40,407 nt of DNA, taken from positions 1 to 40,407 of the forward strand of contig JAEUUD010000008.1 of NCBI GenBank assembly GCA_016787625.1. Reading direction: 5' to 3'. Positions 15,030-23,408 of the stretch are shown in pieces; positions within the stretch are counted from its first letter, which is position 1; every line of letters starts with the position of its first letter. Both the position numbers and the translations under genes were made by a program. The notes below the pieces were generated by a model, which saw only the letters and a program-made list of their open reading frames with translations, was not told where the DNA came from and made no database searches. The DNA comes from Cyclobacteriaceae bacterium (GTDB taxonomy: Bacteria > Bacteroidota > Bacteroidia > Cytophagales > Cyclobacteriaceae).

Positions 15030-18000
15030 ATGCGTAATAAAGGAGTCGTCATCATATTGACCATCATCGTAACCCTGTTGTGTATTTACTACCTCTCGTT
15101 CACGTTTGTATCGAGAAGGGTGCAGCAGGATGCCATTAACTATGCCACTGATGCCAGTGGTGCTCTCAACCTCGCCAAGAAGCAAACCTATCTTGACTCT
15201 ATTTGGAACCTTCCTGTGTACAACCTCTTTGGAATTGAGTATACGTACAAGCAGGTGAAGGAAAGTGAATTGAGCCAGGGACTCGACCTTCAAGGAGGGA
15301 TGCACCTGGTACTCGAGGTATCACCCTCTGAAATCATCCGGGGCCTAAGTGGAGATAACCAGGATCCAGCGTTTGTAGCAGCGCTGCAAAAAGCAAGAGA
15401 ACAGTATAAAACCAGCAGCGCAAATTTTGCGGATTTGTTTTACAACGCGTTTAAGGAGTCAAGCGGTGACAGAAGCCTTGCCTCGCTTTTCGTTTCGACG
15501 GCCAACAGGGGACGTGTCAACCTCGCCGATTCCGATGCAACGGTGCTTGCATTCCTTAAAGAAGAAATTGAGCGGGCTTTCGACAGGTCTTTTACCATCC
15601 TTAAGACACGTATCGACAAGTTTGGAACCTCGCAACCGAACATTCAGCGACTTCAGGGCGGCGGTCGTATCCAGGTAGAAATCCCCGGTGCAGACAATCC
15701 TCAGCGCGTCCGCAAATTATTGTCGGGAGTAGCAAGGCTTGAATTCTGGGAAGTGGTAGAATACAATGACACTCAACTCAGCCAGGCCCTGATGGGGATC
15801 AATCAACTACTGGTGAAGGAGCAGAACGCCGCTAAAGCCAGCAAACCCTCTCAAAATAGCACGGAAGTTAAACCTGCTACGGAGGCGAAGAAAGACTCAG
15901 TACAATCAGCACTGGAGCAACAGTTGAGTCAGGCAGCCTCAGACACCACCAACAACGGCCTTGATTCGTTGCGTAACCTCAATGTCTCTCCTCTGTTTGC
16001 ATTGAGCAATCCGGGTATCCCTTTCTTGTACGCCATCAAGGACACCGCCGAAATCAACCGGTTGATGAAGAGAGAAGATGTGCGGACATACATGCCCCGG
16101 ACCATCGGATGGTTTTGGGATGTAAAGCCCGAGCCTGACCTTACACCGGGTGTGGAGGATCTCAGGTTGAACTTTGTTAATCTGGGCCGCAGTGGAAAAC
16201 CACTGTTGGGTGGTGAAGTAATCAATGATGCACGACTCGACTACGACCAGTATGCCCGTCCGGCAGTGAGTATGACCATGAATGCGACAGGCTCAAGGAC
16301 GTGGGCGAAAGTGACAGCTGCTGCTGCAACCAAGTCTCCTCAAGGCCGCATCGCGATTGTTCTCGATAACTATGTGTATACCGCTCCGACGGTTCAAGGT
16401 GAAATTCCTAATGGAAACTCGCAGATCACAGGAAGTTTTGAACTTGAAGAAGCAAAAGACCTTGCCAATGTGCTGAAGGCCGGCTCTTTGCCAGCCCCTA
16501 CCCGCATCGTGGAAGAGGCCTACGTTGGACCTTCATTGGGTCAGCTTGCGCAAAATCAGGGCTTGATTTCTGCAGCGGCAGGACTTGGGCTCGTGGTCAT
16601 ATTCATGATTATTTATTACGCCAAAGGCGGTTGGGTAGCGAACATCGCGCTGCTGTTCAACATTTTCTTTATTCTCGGAATCCTCGCGCAGTTCAATGCA
16701 GCGCTCACCCTGCCTGGAATCGCCGGTATCGTACTTACCATGGGTATGGCGGTTGATGCCAACGTACTTATCTACGAACGAATAAGGGAAGAACTGCGGC
16801 ACGGCAAGAAACTGAGAGAAGCCGTAAAAGTTGGATACGAAAAAGCGTTTTCTGCCATTTTCGATTCCAACCTTACAACATTCCTTACCGGGATGTTCCT
16901 GTTCATCTTTGGCCTCGGCCCCCTCAAAGGATTTGCCATCGTGTTGATGATTGGTATCGGAACATCGTTCTTTTCTGCCGTGTATATTTCAAGGGTTATC
17001 GTTGAGTGGATGATCCGGAAAGGAGATGAAGCGAAGGTATCGTTTGAGACAGGTATTTCCTGGAGCATTGGAAAAGACACCTACTTTGATTTTATCTCCT
17101 TTAGAAAGAGAGCATACCTTTTTTCCAGTGCTTTTATTATCGTCGGATTTATCCTGATCGCCGTTCAGGGCCTCAATCTGGGTGTCGACTTCAAGGGAGG
17201 GCGCACCTATATCGTAGCCTTCAGCCAAACGGTTGAAGCAACAAAAATGAAGTCTGACCTGACGGAGAGTTTTGAAAACGCCGGTACAGAGGTAAAAAAC
17301 TACGGAGGAAGCAATGTGATGAAGGTTACAACTTCCTACATGGTTGAAGATGAGTCAGAGGCTGCTGATGAAAAAGTGAAGGCAGCCATTATTAAAGGAC
17401 TTGAATCGACGACCGGCAAGAAGTACACGGAGAATGACCGCCAGCTGGACGATGCACACTTTACGATTCCGTCAACATCGAAGGTTGGTGCAACCATTGC
17501 TGATGACATTAAGGGATCAGCGTACACGGCGGGCGCCTTGTCGATCCTCTCCATCTTCCTTTACATTTTGGTGAGGTTCCGCAAATGGCAGTTTAGCACC
17601 GGTGCCATCGTGGCGTTGATTCATGACATGCTCTTTACAGTATCCGCCTTCGCCATCGTGCGGGTGTTTGGCTTCAGCCTTGAAATTGACCAGGTGTTTG
17701 TTGCTGCAATCCTTACCATCATTGGTTATTCGATTAACGATACGGTGATTATTTTTGACAGGATCAGGGAGTACACCAACCTGGGTACAAGCCACGAACG
17801 GAATAGAATCTTCAATAGTGCGATCACGGGAACCTTGAGCCGCACGATTGTTACATCGAGCACGGTGTTGATGGTTGTTATCATTCTCTTGTTCTTTGGA
17901 GGTGAAACCCTTCGCGGATTCTCATTTGCGATGGTCGTGGGTGTCATTATTGGTACCTACTCTTCCATCTTCATTGCCACGCCACTTGTTGTTGATTTTG

Positions 18001-18032
18001 ACAAACCTGCAGACAAGCCGGTTATTGCCTGA
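15030..18032 (+). CDS. secDF: Fused protein translocase subunit SecDF
   Basis: Accessory unit of the Sec translocon that uses the proton gradient to pull exported proteins across the inner membrane. The 1000-residue chain joins SecD and SecF, as is normal in Bacteroidota. The SecD half has an N-terminal membrane segment (about 5-27), SQGLDLQGGMHLVLEV (near 80), a large periplasmic P1 domain with a low-complexity Ala/Gln/Ser insertion around residues 270-310, and then six membrane segments with the AGIVLTMGMAVDANVLIYERIREEL motif. The SecF half starts near 680, with LNLGVDFKGGRTY near 715 and a second transmembrane block containing TIIGYSINDTVIIFDRIRE. The ATG at 15030 begins MRNKGVVIILTIIV, the usual family start. 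A strong terminator follows. Confidence 0.98.
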   Translation: MRNKGVVIILTIIVTLLCIYYLSFTFVSRRVQQDAINYATDASGALNLAKKQTYLDSIWNLPVYNLFGIEYTYKQVKESELSQGLDLQGGMHLVLEVSPSEIIRGLSGDNQDPAFVAALQKAREQYKTSSANFADLFYNAFKESSGDRSLASLFVSTANRGRVNLADSDATVLAFLKEEIERAFDRSFTILKTRIDKFGTSQPNIQRLQGGGRIQVEIPGADNPQRVRKLLSGVARLEFWEVVEYNDTQLSQALMGINQLLVKEQNAAKASKPSQNSTEVKPATEAKKDSVQSALEQQLSQAASDTTNNGLDSLRNLNVSPLFALSNPGIPFLYAIKDTAEINRLMKREDVRTYMPRTIGWFWDVKPEPDLTPGVEDLRLNFVNLGRSGKPLLGGEVINDARLDYDQYARPAVSMTMNATGSRTWAKVTAAAATKSPQGRIAIVLDNYVYTAPTVQGEIPNGNSQITGSFELEEAKDLANVLKAGSLPAPTRIVEEAYVGPSLGQLAQNQGLISAAAGLGLVVIFMIIYYAKGGWVANIALLFNIFFILGILAQFNAALTLPGIAGIVLTMGMAVDANVLIYERIREELRHGKKLREAVKVGYEKAFSAIFDSNLTTFLTGMFLFIFGLGPLKGFAIVLMIGIGTSFFSAVYISRVIVEWMIRKGDEAKVSFETGISWSIGKDTYFDFISFRKRAYLFSSAFIIVGFILIAVQGLNLGVDFKGGRTYIVAFSQTVEATKMKSDLTESFENAGTEVKNYGGSNVMKVTTSYMVEDESEAADEKVKAAIIKGLESTTGKKYTENDRQLDDAHFTIPSTSKVGATIADDIKGSAYTAGALSILSIFLYILVRFRKWQFSTGAIVALIHDMLFTVSAFAIVRVFGFSLEIDQVFVAAILTIIGYSINDTVIIFDRIREYTNLGTSHERNRIFNSAITGTLSRTIVTSSTVLMVVIILLFFGGETLRGFSFAMVVGVIIGTYSSIFIATPLVVDFDKPADKPVIA

Positions 18033-18055
18033 TCTTCATCAATAAGTACTTCAAG

Positions 18056-18087
18056 AATCCTGACCGAATCCCGGTCAGGATTTTTTT
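18056..18087 (+). terminator. Rho-independent terminator of secDF
   Basis: A perfect 11-base-pair stem, AATCCTGACCG with CGGTCAGGATT, a five-base loop and a following run of T. It lies 23 bases after the secDF stop and abuts the end of the convergent nhaD gene. The T-tract is only on the plus strand. Confidence 0.9.
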
Positions 18088-19396
18088 ATTGCATCAACAG
18101 ATAACAAATGGCGCCTGAGCCATATCCCAGCAGGGCAAGAAAGCTGATGTTCCTAAGGAACCAGAAGAAGTCGATTTTCTCCATCCCCATGGCGGCTACA
18201 CCTGCTGCCGATCCAATAATGAGCAAGCTCCCGCCAGTTCCAGCACAATAAGCAAGGTAGTGCCAGATCATGGTGTCCATAGGAAATGATTCCATTGAAT
18301 ACATGGCCATGCTGGCAGAAACCAGTGGAACATTGTCCACAATGGCAGATCCAATGCCGATCAATGTGATGATCACGCGTTGATCACCGATCAGGTCATC
18401 GAGGTTGTGCGCGAAGTGTTCAAGCAATTGAATGCTCTCAAGAGCGCCCACGGCAAGAAGGATACCGAAAAAGAACAAGACACTTGGAATGTCTATTCTT
18501 GAGAGAGCCCCGGCAACCGAGTACCTCGTTCTTTCTGCATCATCGAGGGTTGGATTCAGAAATTCAGAGAAGATCCACAGTACTCCGAGACCAAGAAGGA
18601 TACCCATGAAGGGAGGCAGGTGGGTGACGGTCTTGAAAACGGGCACGCAGATCAAAGCGGCCATACCGACAGCGAGCATCGTATTGCCACTTTTGTGCAT
18701 CGGTTGTTTGGGAGCCTCCTTTTCAAATCCCTCAATCTTTCCCTTTAATCGAAAAGACAGAAAAATAAGTGGCACCACGAGACAGACTACACTTGGCAAA
18801 AAGAGGCTCTGGATAATCGATCCGGATGATACCTGTCCTCCGATCCAAAGCATCGTGGTTGTCACATCTCCTATTGGGGACCATGCGCCACCCGCATTGG
18901 CAGCAATGATGATGATTCCGGTGAAGAGCATACGAAGGTCGCGGTATGGAACGACCGTTCGCAGCAAAGAAACCATGACAATCGTGGTAGTAAGATTGTC
19001 CAGGACGGCAGAAAGAAAAAAAGTGACCCAACTGATAATCCAAAGCAGCTGACGAACATCTTTAGTTTTAATCCTGGCAGTAATAAAGTGGAAGCCGTCG
19101 TGTGCATCGATCAGTTCTACGATCGTCATCGCTCCAATGAGAAAGAATAAGATGCCTGAGATATTGGCGAGTTGATGGGAGAGAGTTCCATTCAAAAATG
19201 CTGCCATGCCATCGGGACTAGTCAATATTCCCTCAGTGACAAGGCCATTGATCATGTCACCCGGTGCCAATGCTAGCAATGCCCAGCATAGTGTTCCTGT
19301 TAGAAGAGCAGTAGCCGTTTTATTGATGCGAATCGGATGCTCAAATGCAATGAGCAGGTATCCGACGATAAATACTGAAACAATGACTGATTCCAT
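18086..19396 (-). CDS. nhaD: Na+/H+ antiporter, NhaD type
   Basis: An inner-membrane antiporter that exports sodium (or lithium) in exchange for protons, for salt and pH homeostasis. The 436-residue protein has 11-13 hydrophobic segments. It carries the NhaD/ion-transporter signature sequences SAVLDNLTTTIVMVSLLR, NAGGAWSPIGDVTTTMLW, and in the second half GIGSAIVDNVPLVSASMAMY and GTGGSLLIIGSAAGVAAMG, where the repeated D-N and G-D motifs in broken helices form the transport site. The ATG at 19396 gives a first membrane segment from residue 3. It is divergent from the response-regulator gene with a 123-base shared upstream region that contains the TTCTAA repeats, so it may be a target of that regulator. 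Confidence 0.93.
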   Translation of the reverse strand: MESVIVSVFIVGYLLIAFEHPIRINKTATALLTGTLCWALLALAPGDMINGLVTEGILTSPDGMAAFLNGTLSHQLANISGILFFLIGAMTIVELIDAHDGFHFITARIKTKDVRQLLWIISWVTFFLSAVLDNLTTTIVMVSLLRTVVPYRDLRMLFTGIIIIAANAGGAWSPIGDVTTTMLWIGGQVSSGSIIQSLFLPSVVCLVVPLIFLSFRLKGKIEGFEKEAPKQPMHKSGNTMLAVGMAALICVPVFKTVTHLPPFMGILLGLGVLWIFSEFLNPTLDDAERTRYSVAGALSRIDIPSVLFFFGILLAVGALESIQLLEHFAHNLDDLIGDQRVIITLIGIGSAIVDNVPLVSASMAMYSMESFPMDTMIWHYLAYCAGTGGSLLIIGSAAGVAAMGMEKIDFFWFLRNISFLALLGYGSGAICYLLMQ

Positions 19397-19458
19397 ATTT
19401 CTTGATGAAGGCCGACAAGTTAGATGCTTAAAAATCGTCGTAACTTCGGCATTGGTGC

Positions 19459-19480
19459 TTCTAACTAATTTCTAATTAGT
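19459..19480 (+). promoter_or_regulatory. TTCTAA direct repeat, probable regulator binding site upstream of the response-regulator gene
   Basis: TTCTAA occurs at 19459-19464 and 19470-19475, 11 bases apart, the phasing typical of tandem OmpR-family binding. An overlapping inverted repeat, ACTAATT / AATTAGT with a three-base loop, spans 19464-19480. A -7-like TAAGTTTA at 19509-19516 follows 33 bases after the second repeat. The same repeat pair recurs at 21579-21595. The site also lies 63-84 bases upstream of the divergent nhaD start. Confidence 0.5.
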
Positions 19481-19519
19481 AACAGACCACTGCCAGTTCG
19501 CATCAGCGTAAGTTTAGCC

Positions 19520-20200
19520 ATGAAAATTCTCCTGATTGAAGATGAGCCAAAAACACTGTCCTTTATCAAAAAAGGCCTTGAAGAGAATGGTTATGACGTG
19601 AGCACAGCGATGGACGGAATCACCGGCAAGCAGCTTGCTCTCGCTGGTTCACACGATCTGGTCATCAGTGACATCGTTTTGCCCGGCCTTGATGGGAAGG
19701 CCCTCTGTAAGCAGCTACGCGAATTGAATTTCAACACACCCTTGCTGATGCTAACTGCCCTCGGTGGTGTTGGTCATGTTGTTGAAGGCCTTGATAGTGG
19801 TGCGGATGACTATCTAGTTAAGCCTTTTGAATTCCAGGAACTGCTTGCACGCATCCGTACCCTTACCAAAAGGAAGGAAAAAGAACAGTCAGCCGACAAC
19901 ATCCTTCGTATCGGCAACCTTGAAATGAATCTGGTCACACGGAACGTCAACAGGGGTGGAGTGCCTATACAGTTGACGGCGAAGGAGTATGCTTTGCTGG
20001 AGTACTTTTTACGGCACAAGGAAAAAGTACTTTCTCGACAAGAAATCGTCAGGAATGTATGGGGCCTCGATTTTGATACAGGAACCAACGTGGTGGAGGT
20101 CTATGTGAACTACCTGAGAAGAAAAGTTGACAAGGACTATGATACCAAGTTAATTCATACGCAATTTGGCATGGGCTATATTATGCGGCAGCCCAAATAA
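19520..20200 (+). CDS. OmpR/PhoB-family response regulator
   Basis: Cytoplasmic transcription factor of a two-component system. It is 226 residues long. The receiver domain (1-115) has the acidic pocket Glu7-Asp8, phosphoacceptor Asp51 in SDIVLPGLDG, switch Thr79 and Lys101 in VKPFEF. The winged-helix domain (about 128-224) has LTAKEYALLEYFLRHKEKVLSRQ, the recognition helix GTNVVEVYVNYLRRKVD and the wing IHTQFGMGYIM. The closest familiar group is the CusR/CzcR-like regulators, but the signal cannot be read from sequence. The kinase gene starts seven bases after the stop. The TTCTAA repeats upstream suggest self-regulation, and the -7-like element ends only three bases before the ATG, implying a leaderless mRNA. 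Confidence 0.95.
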   Translation: MKILLIEDEPKTLSFIKKGLEENGYDVSTAMDGITGKQLALAGSHDLVISDIVLPGLDGKALCKQLRELNFNTPLLMLTALGGVGHVVEGLDSGADDYLVKPFEFQELLARIRTLTKRKEKEQSADNILRIGNLEMNLVTRNVNRGGVPIQLTAKEYALLEYFLRHKEKVLSRQEIVRNVWGLDFDTGTNVVEVYVNYLRRKVDKDYDTKLIHTQFGMGYIMRQPK

Positions 20201-20207
20201 GTCCAGT

Positions 20208-21584
20208 ATGCAGATTCGACTGCGCCTTACGATCCAGTTTAGTGTTGTTGTATTCTCCTTTCTCCTGGTTTGCTTTGCGGCAATCTACTTCTATACCTAT
20301 CAAAATAATCGTCAACAGTTTCACCAGCGACTTGATGACAAGGCGGTTACATCCGCTACGCTTCTCTTGAGAATTGACCAGGTCGATTCATCCCTCCTCA
20401 AAGCCATTGACAGGGCCAAGCGGGATGTATTGTTCATGGAGAACATCACCATTTACGATTCAACAGACCGGGAGGTTTATACAAACAATGACACTGTGAA
20501 TTTTGTACTACCCGCTGGACTGCTTGGGGGCGTGAGGAGAGATCGTGTGCGCTACTTTACCCTTGGCGATTTTGAGGTTTCAGGGATCGTTTTCAACAAC
20601 AAAAAGGATGAGTATGTGATACTGGCCGGCGCCAAGGACACGAATGGCGACAGAATGTTGACCAATCTAAGGACATTACTGATCGGGCTGCTTGGCATTG
20701 CTATGATCATTGTTATTCTCGCAGGATGGATTTATGCCGGACGTGCACTCAAGCCCATCAACGTATTGATTTCTGAAATTCAATCCATCACTGAAAGGGA
20801 ACTTGACAAGCGCCTTCAGAAACGAAAACACAATGATGAGATCGGAAAACTCATTCATATCTTCAATGACCTTCTGGCGAGGATCGACAGGGCATTTGAA
20901 CTTCAACGGTCGTTTGTGAGCAATGTATCTCATGAATTGAAAAATCCACTTACGAAAATCACCTCACAGCTTGAGGTAACGCTGCTCAATGAAAGGACAA
21001 AAGATGAGTATAAGGAAACGATCAGTTCTGTTCTGGATGATACCAGGGAACTAAACATCCTGTCTACAAGCCTCCTTGACCTCGCCTCCGTTCATGAAGA
21101 GAGTAGAACATTTTCAATGACCCAGGTCCGTGTCGACGAGATACTCTGGGAGGTGCTTGAGCACGTGAAATCGCTCAACCTGGCCTATGAAACGGAAATT
21201 GTAAATCTGGAACTGCCTGATAAGTCTGAAAAGTTATCAATCTATGGCAACCCTTTCCTCCTTCGGACTGCCCTCATCAACATCGTAGAGAATGCATGCA
21301 AATTTTCATTCGACCACAAGGCACGGGTATCATTGGTTTGTTCCAATCACTTGATACACATCCGTATCTCTGATCAGGGCCCAGGTATGAATGATGATGA
21401 TTTGCAGAATATTTTTCAACCGTTTTTCCGCGCCGATCGCACATCAAAAATCAAAGGTTATGGTATTGGACTTTCGCTCAGTCAACGCATCATCCGGATT
21501 TATGATGGAAAGATTGAAGTTAATTCCAAGTTAGGCGTTGGCACCGATGTCAATGTTATACTGAAGGCGATCGTTACTTTCTAA
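20208..21584 (+). CDS. Sensor histidine kinase (HAMP-HisKA-HATPase)
   Basis: Inner-membrane sensor that phosphorylates the preceding response regulator. The ATG at 20208 gives 458 residues with a first membrane segment at about 10-31, a periplasmic sensor region of about 125 residues, and a second membrane segment at about 157-177. A HAMP linker runs from about 178 to 230. HisKA follows with the H-box SNVSHELKNPLTKI (His242), then the N-box NIVENACKFS (Asn362), G1 DQGPGM (389-394), F-box IFQPFFRAD and G2 GYGIGLSLSQRI. All catalytic motifs are intact. The sensor region shows no known domain to me. The stop codon (21582-21584) lies inside a second TTCTAA repeat pair. Confidence 0.95.
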   Translation: MQIRLRLTIQFSVVVFSFLLVCFAAIYFYTYQNNRQQFHQRLDDKAVTSATLLLRIDQVDSSLLKAIDRAKRDVLFMENITIYDSTDREVYTNNDTVNFVLPAGLLGGVRRDRVRYFTLGDFEVSGIVFNNKKDEYVILAGAKDTNGDRMLTNLRTLLIGLLGIAMIIVILAGWIYAGRALKPINVLISEIQSITERELDKRLQKRKHNDEIGKLIHIFNDLLARIDRAFELQRSFVSNVSHELKNPLTKITSQLEVTLLNERTKDEYKETISSVLDDTRELNILSTSLLDLASVHEESRTFSMTQVRVDEILWEVLEHVKSLNLAYETEIVNLELPDKSEKLSIYGNPFLLRTALINIVENACKFSFDHKARVSLVCSNHLIHIRISDQGPGMNDDDLQNIFQPFFRADRTSKIKGYGIGLSLSQRIIRIYDGKIEVNSKLGVGTDVNVILKAIVTF

Positions 21585-21595
21585 TCTACTTCTAA
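21579..21595 (+). promoter_or_regulatory. Second TTCTAA direct repeat, overlapping the kinase stop codon
   Basis: TTCTAA at 21579-21584 and 21590-21595, again 11 bases apart, matches the site upstream of the response-regulator gene. A -7-like TTCCTTTG (five of the six fixed bases of TAnnTTTG) lies 32 bases further on at 21628-21635. No plus-strand gene follows before the terminator at 21676-21706. A small hairpin, AAGGCT / AGCCTT, lies between (21610-21629). Confidence 0.45.
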
Positions 21596-21675
21596 TGCCG
21601 TTTCTGATGAAGGCTCACTAAAAAGCCTTCCTTTGTAATCTCATAGTCAGAGGTAATTCTTGGAGTTTTTTTGGT

Positions 21676-21706
21676 GGGGCCCTGATGCACAGCAGGGCCC
21701 CTTTTT
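21676..21706 (+). terminator. Strong rho-independent terminator after the two-component genes
   Basis: GGGGCCCTG (21676-21684) and CAGGGCCCC (21693-21701) form a perfect nine-pair GC-rich stem with an eight-base loop, followed by TTTTTATT. The T-tract is on the plus strand, so it ends transcripts from the kinase side. It touches the stop codon of the convergent gldH. Confidence 0.9.
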
Positions 21707-22199
21707 ATTCAACCTCGCGACGCTCCACCCTCAATCCAATTGCCAAAACGCCCGGAAGGGTATCCTGCCTCATAAATTGCGTGAAGCGAACAGAATAGTG
21801 TCCACGGGTTGTGAAGCGGTAATCACCAAGAATAGGAAACTGATGATCATACAAATCCCCAAGGCCACTCTCTCCGAGGGGTCTTCCGGCAGGATCGAAT
21901 AGTTCATGCTGTAGCAGCTTCCGTTGCAATTCGTTCCCGGCTGAATCATACAAGGCACAGCTGACGAATATCCTGGAATAAGGATAGTCGAGTGAATTGC
22001 GAATGTTGTAGTAGAGATTGTAGAACTGTGCTGAGTCTTTTACCTCGAAGGCGAATGTAGGTTCATCAGAAAGCACCCAAGTCCGCTTTTTGAATTCATG
22101 GTGATCCTCATAGACACGGTTGGGGTCACAGGCATCTGCAATGACCAATACCAACATCAATAATAATGTTCGGATAACCAGAGGTCTTACGCCTGTCAT
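21705..22199 (-). CDS. gldH: Gliding motility lipoprotein GldH
   Basis: An outer-envelope lipoprotein needed for gliding motility and for the SprB-type adhesin machinery in Flavobacterium. The 164-residue protein has a long hydrophobic signal with Cys24 in IADAC as the likely acylation site; the Asp before the last Ala is unusual for a lipobox. The mature part shows the GldH pattern: VYEDHHEFKKRTWVLSDEP, FEVKDSAQFYNLYYNIRNSLDYPYSRIFV, and GLGDLYDHQFPILGDYRF. Its ATG overlaps the ricT stop codon by four bases (ATGA), a pairing that recurs in Bacteroidota. Many non-gliding Bacteroidota also keep gldH, so it does not by itself show gliding. Confidence 0.9.
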   Translation of the reverse strand: MTGVRPLVIRTLLLMLVLVIADACDPNRVYEDHHEFKKRTWVLSDEPTFAFEVKDSAQFYNLYYNIRNSLDYPYSRIFVSCALYDSAGNELQRKLLQHELFDPAGRPLGESGLGDLYDHQFPILGDYRFTTRGHYSVRFTQFMRQDTLPGVLAIGLRVERREVE

Positions 22200-23365
22200 G
22201 TTCCGGGCTTACTGGGTTGCTGAGAATTGCCGGGCCTACGGCCACGATTCCGGTTGCCGCTCCGGTTGGGCCTTCTTCGTTTGTTCTTCCCACCCTTGCT
22301 GAATTTCTTGTCTAAGCGTTCCAGGTCACTATTAAGAACTGAAACGGGCTCGCGTTCGACCAATTCGTCAAGCTCAAGTGTGGCGGGCTTGCGGCCTTCC
22401 TGGTTCAGCTTTAGGATTTCATTCACCCGGTCTACTTTCAGCGGGTACCAGGCATTCTCTTCCTTGTAGCCAAACCACATGATTCTTCTGAAGATGTCCG
22501 TCTTTTGTAAGGATGCTTCGCCTTTTTCTGTTAGCAACGGCCTGGATACCTCAGGAATATTCTTGAGCGCATCCATATAGGTTTCCAACTCGTAGTTCAA
22601 ACAGCACTTCAGCCGGCCGCATTGGCCGCTTAGCTTGCTTGGGTTGAGCGACAGATTTTGGTAGCGTGCCGCGCTGGTAGCCACATTCTTGAAATCGCTT
22701 AGCCAGGTAGAACAACAAAGCTCGCGTCCGCAAACGCCAATGCCTCCAAGCCTCCCTGCTTCCTGCCGCAGACTGATTTGACGCATTTCAACCCTCACCC
22801 TGAACTCACCGGCAAGTATCTTGATCAATTCACGGAAGTCAACCCGCTCTTCAGCAGAATAGAAGAAACTGGCCTTCATGTTGTCAGCCTGGTATTCTAC
22901 GTCCGACAGTTTCATATTCAGCTTCAACTGACGAATGATCTCGCGACAACGATGCAGGGATGGCTGCTCGCGCTTCTTTACTTCCTCAAACTTTTCCAGG
23001 TCACGGGTATTGGCCAGGCGATAAATCTTTCTGATCTCTCCGTCATTGGCGATATTCTTCTTCTTCATCTGAAGCCTCACCAATTCGCCCTGGAGGGATA
23101 CATGTCCGAGGTGATGACCATTCTGAACTTCCACGATCACGGCATCGCCGGCATGGAGAATGGTTTTGTCAACGTTTCGGTAATAGTCCTTGCGGCCGTT
23201 CTTAAACCTGACTTCAACAACCTGAAAGCGCTCTGTCACTGGCATATCCATATTGGACAACCAGTCAAACACATTCATTTTGTTGCAGCCACCGGTCTCA
23301 CAAGCCCCATTATTCTGACAGCCGGAAACTTTCCCGCCTTTCTTTGTTCCACACGAACATCCCAT
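22196..23365 (-). CDS. ricT: RicT/YaaT family protein with PSP1 domain
   Basis: RicT belongs to a complex that in Bacillus carries iron-sulfur clusters and assists RNase Y in mRNA maturation; its role in Bacteroidota is not established. The 389-residue protein has a cysteine-rich N-terminus (Cys3, 5, 16, 22, 27) that is a Bacteroidota addition and looks metal-binding. The PSP1 core (about 45-270) contains ALHAGDAVIVEV-like, SAEERVDFRELIKILA and the conserved RQEAGRLGGIGVCGRELCC followed by LSGQCGRLKCCLNYE, whose cysteines are family-typical. The C-terminal 45 residues are rich in Arg, Lys, Asn and Gly, suggesting RNA binding. gldH overlaps its stop by four bases, and purD ends 43 bases upstream of its start. 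Confidence 0.92.
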   Translation of the reverse strand: MGCSCGTKKGGKVSGCQNNGACETGGCNKMNVFDWLSNMDMPVTERFQVVEVRFKNGRKDYYRNVDKTILHAGDAVIVEVQNGHHLGHVSLQGELVRLQMKKKNIANDGEIRKIYRLANTRDLEKFEEVKKREQPSLHRCREIIRQLKLNMKLSDVEYQADNMKASFFYSAEERVDFRELIKILAGEFRVRVEMRQISLRQEAGRLGGIGVCGRELCCSTWLSDFKNVATSAARYQNLSLNPSKLSGQCGRLKCCLNYELETYMDALKNIPEVSRPLLTEKGEASLQKTDIFRRIMWFGYKEENAWYPLKVDRVNEILKLNQEGRKPATLELDELVEREPVSVLNSDLERLDKKFSKGGKNKRRRPNRSGNRNRGRRPGNSQQPSKPGT

Positions 23366-23408
23366 ACTTACTATTCTTGGTCAATCAACGCCACCCTTCA
23401 TTCAAACA

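Noticed and set aside
18432..19052. 206-codon plus-strand frame opposite nhaD
   Set aside because: Composition rich in Arg, Thr and Ser typical of an antisense reading of membrane-protein codons.
21610..21635. Hairpin AAGGCT / AGCCTT as the terminator of the kinase gene
   Set aside because: The stem has only six pairs and is followed by CCTTTG and not a T-run; the much stronger hairpin at 21676-21706 fits better.
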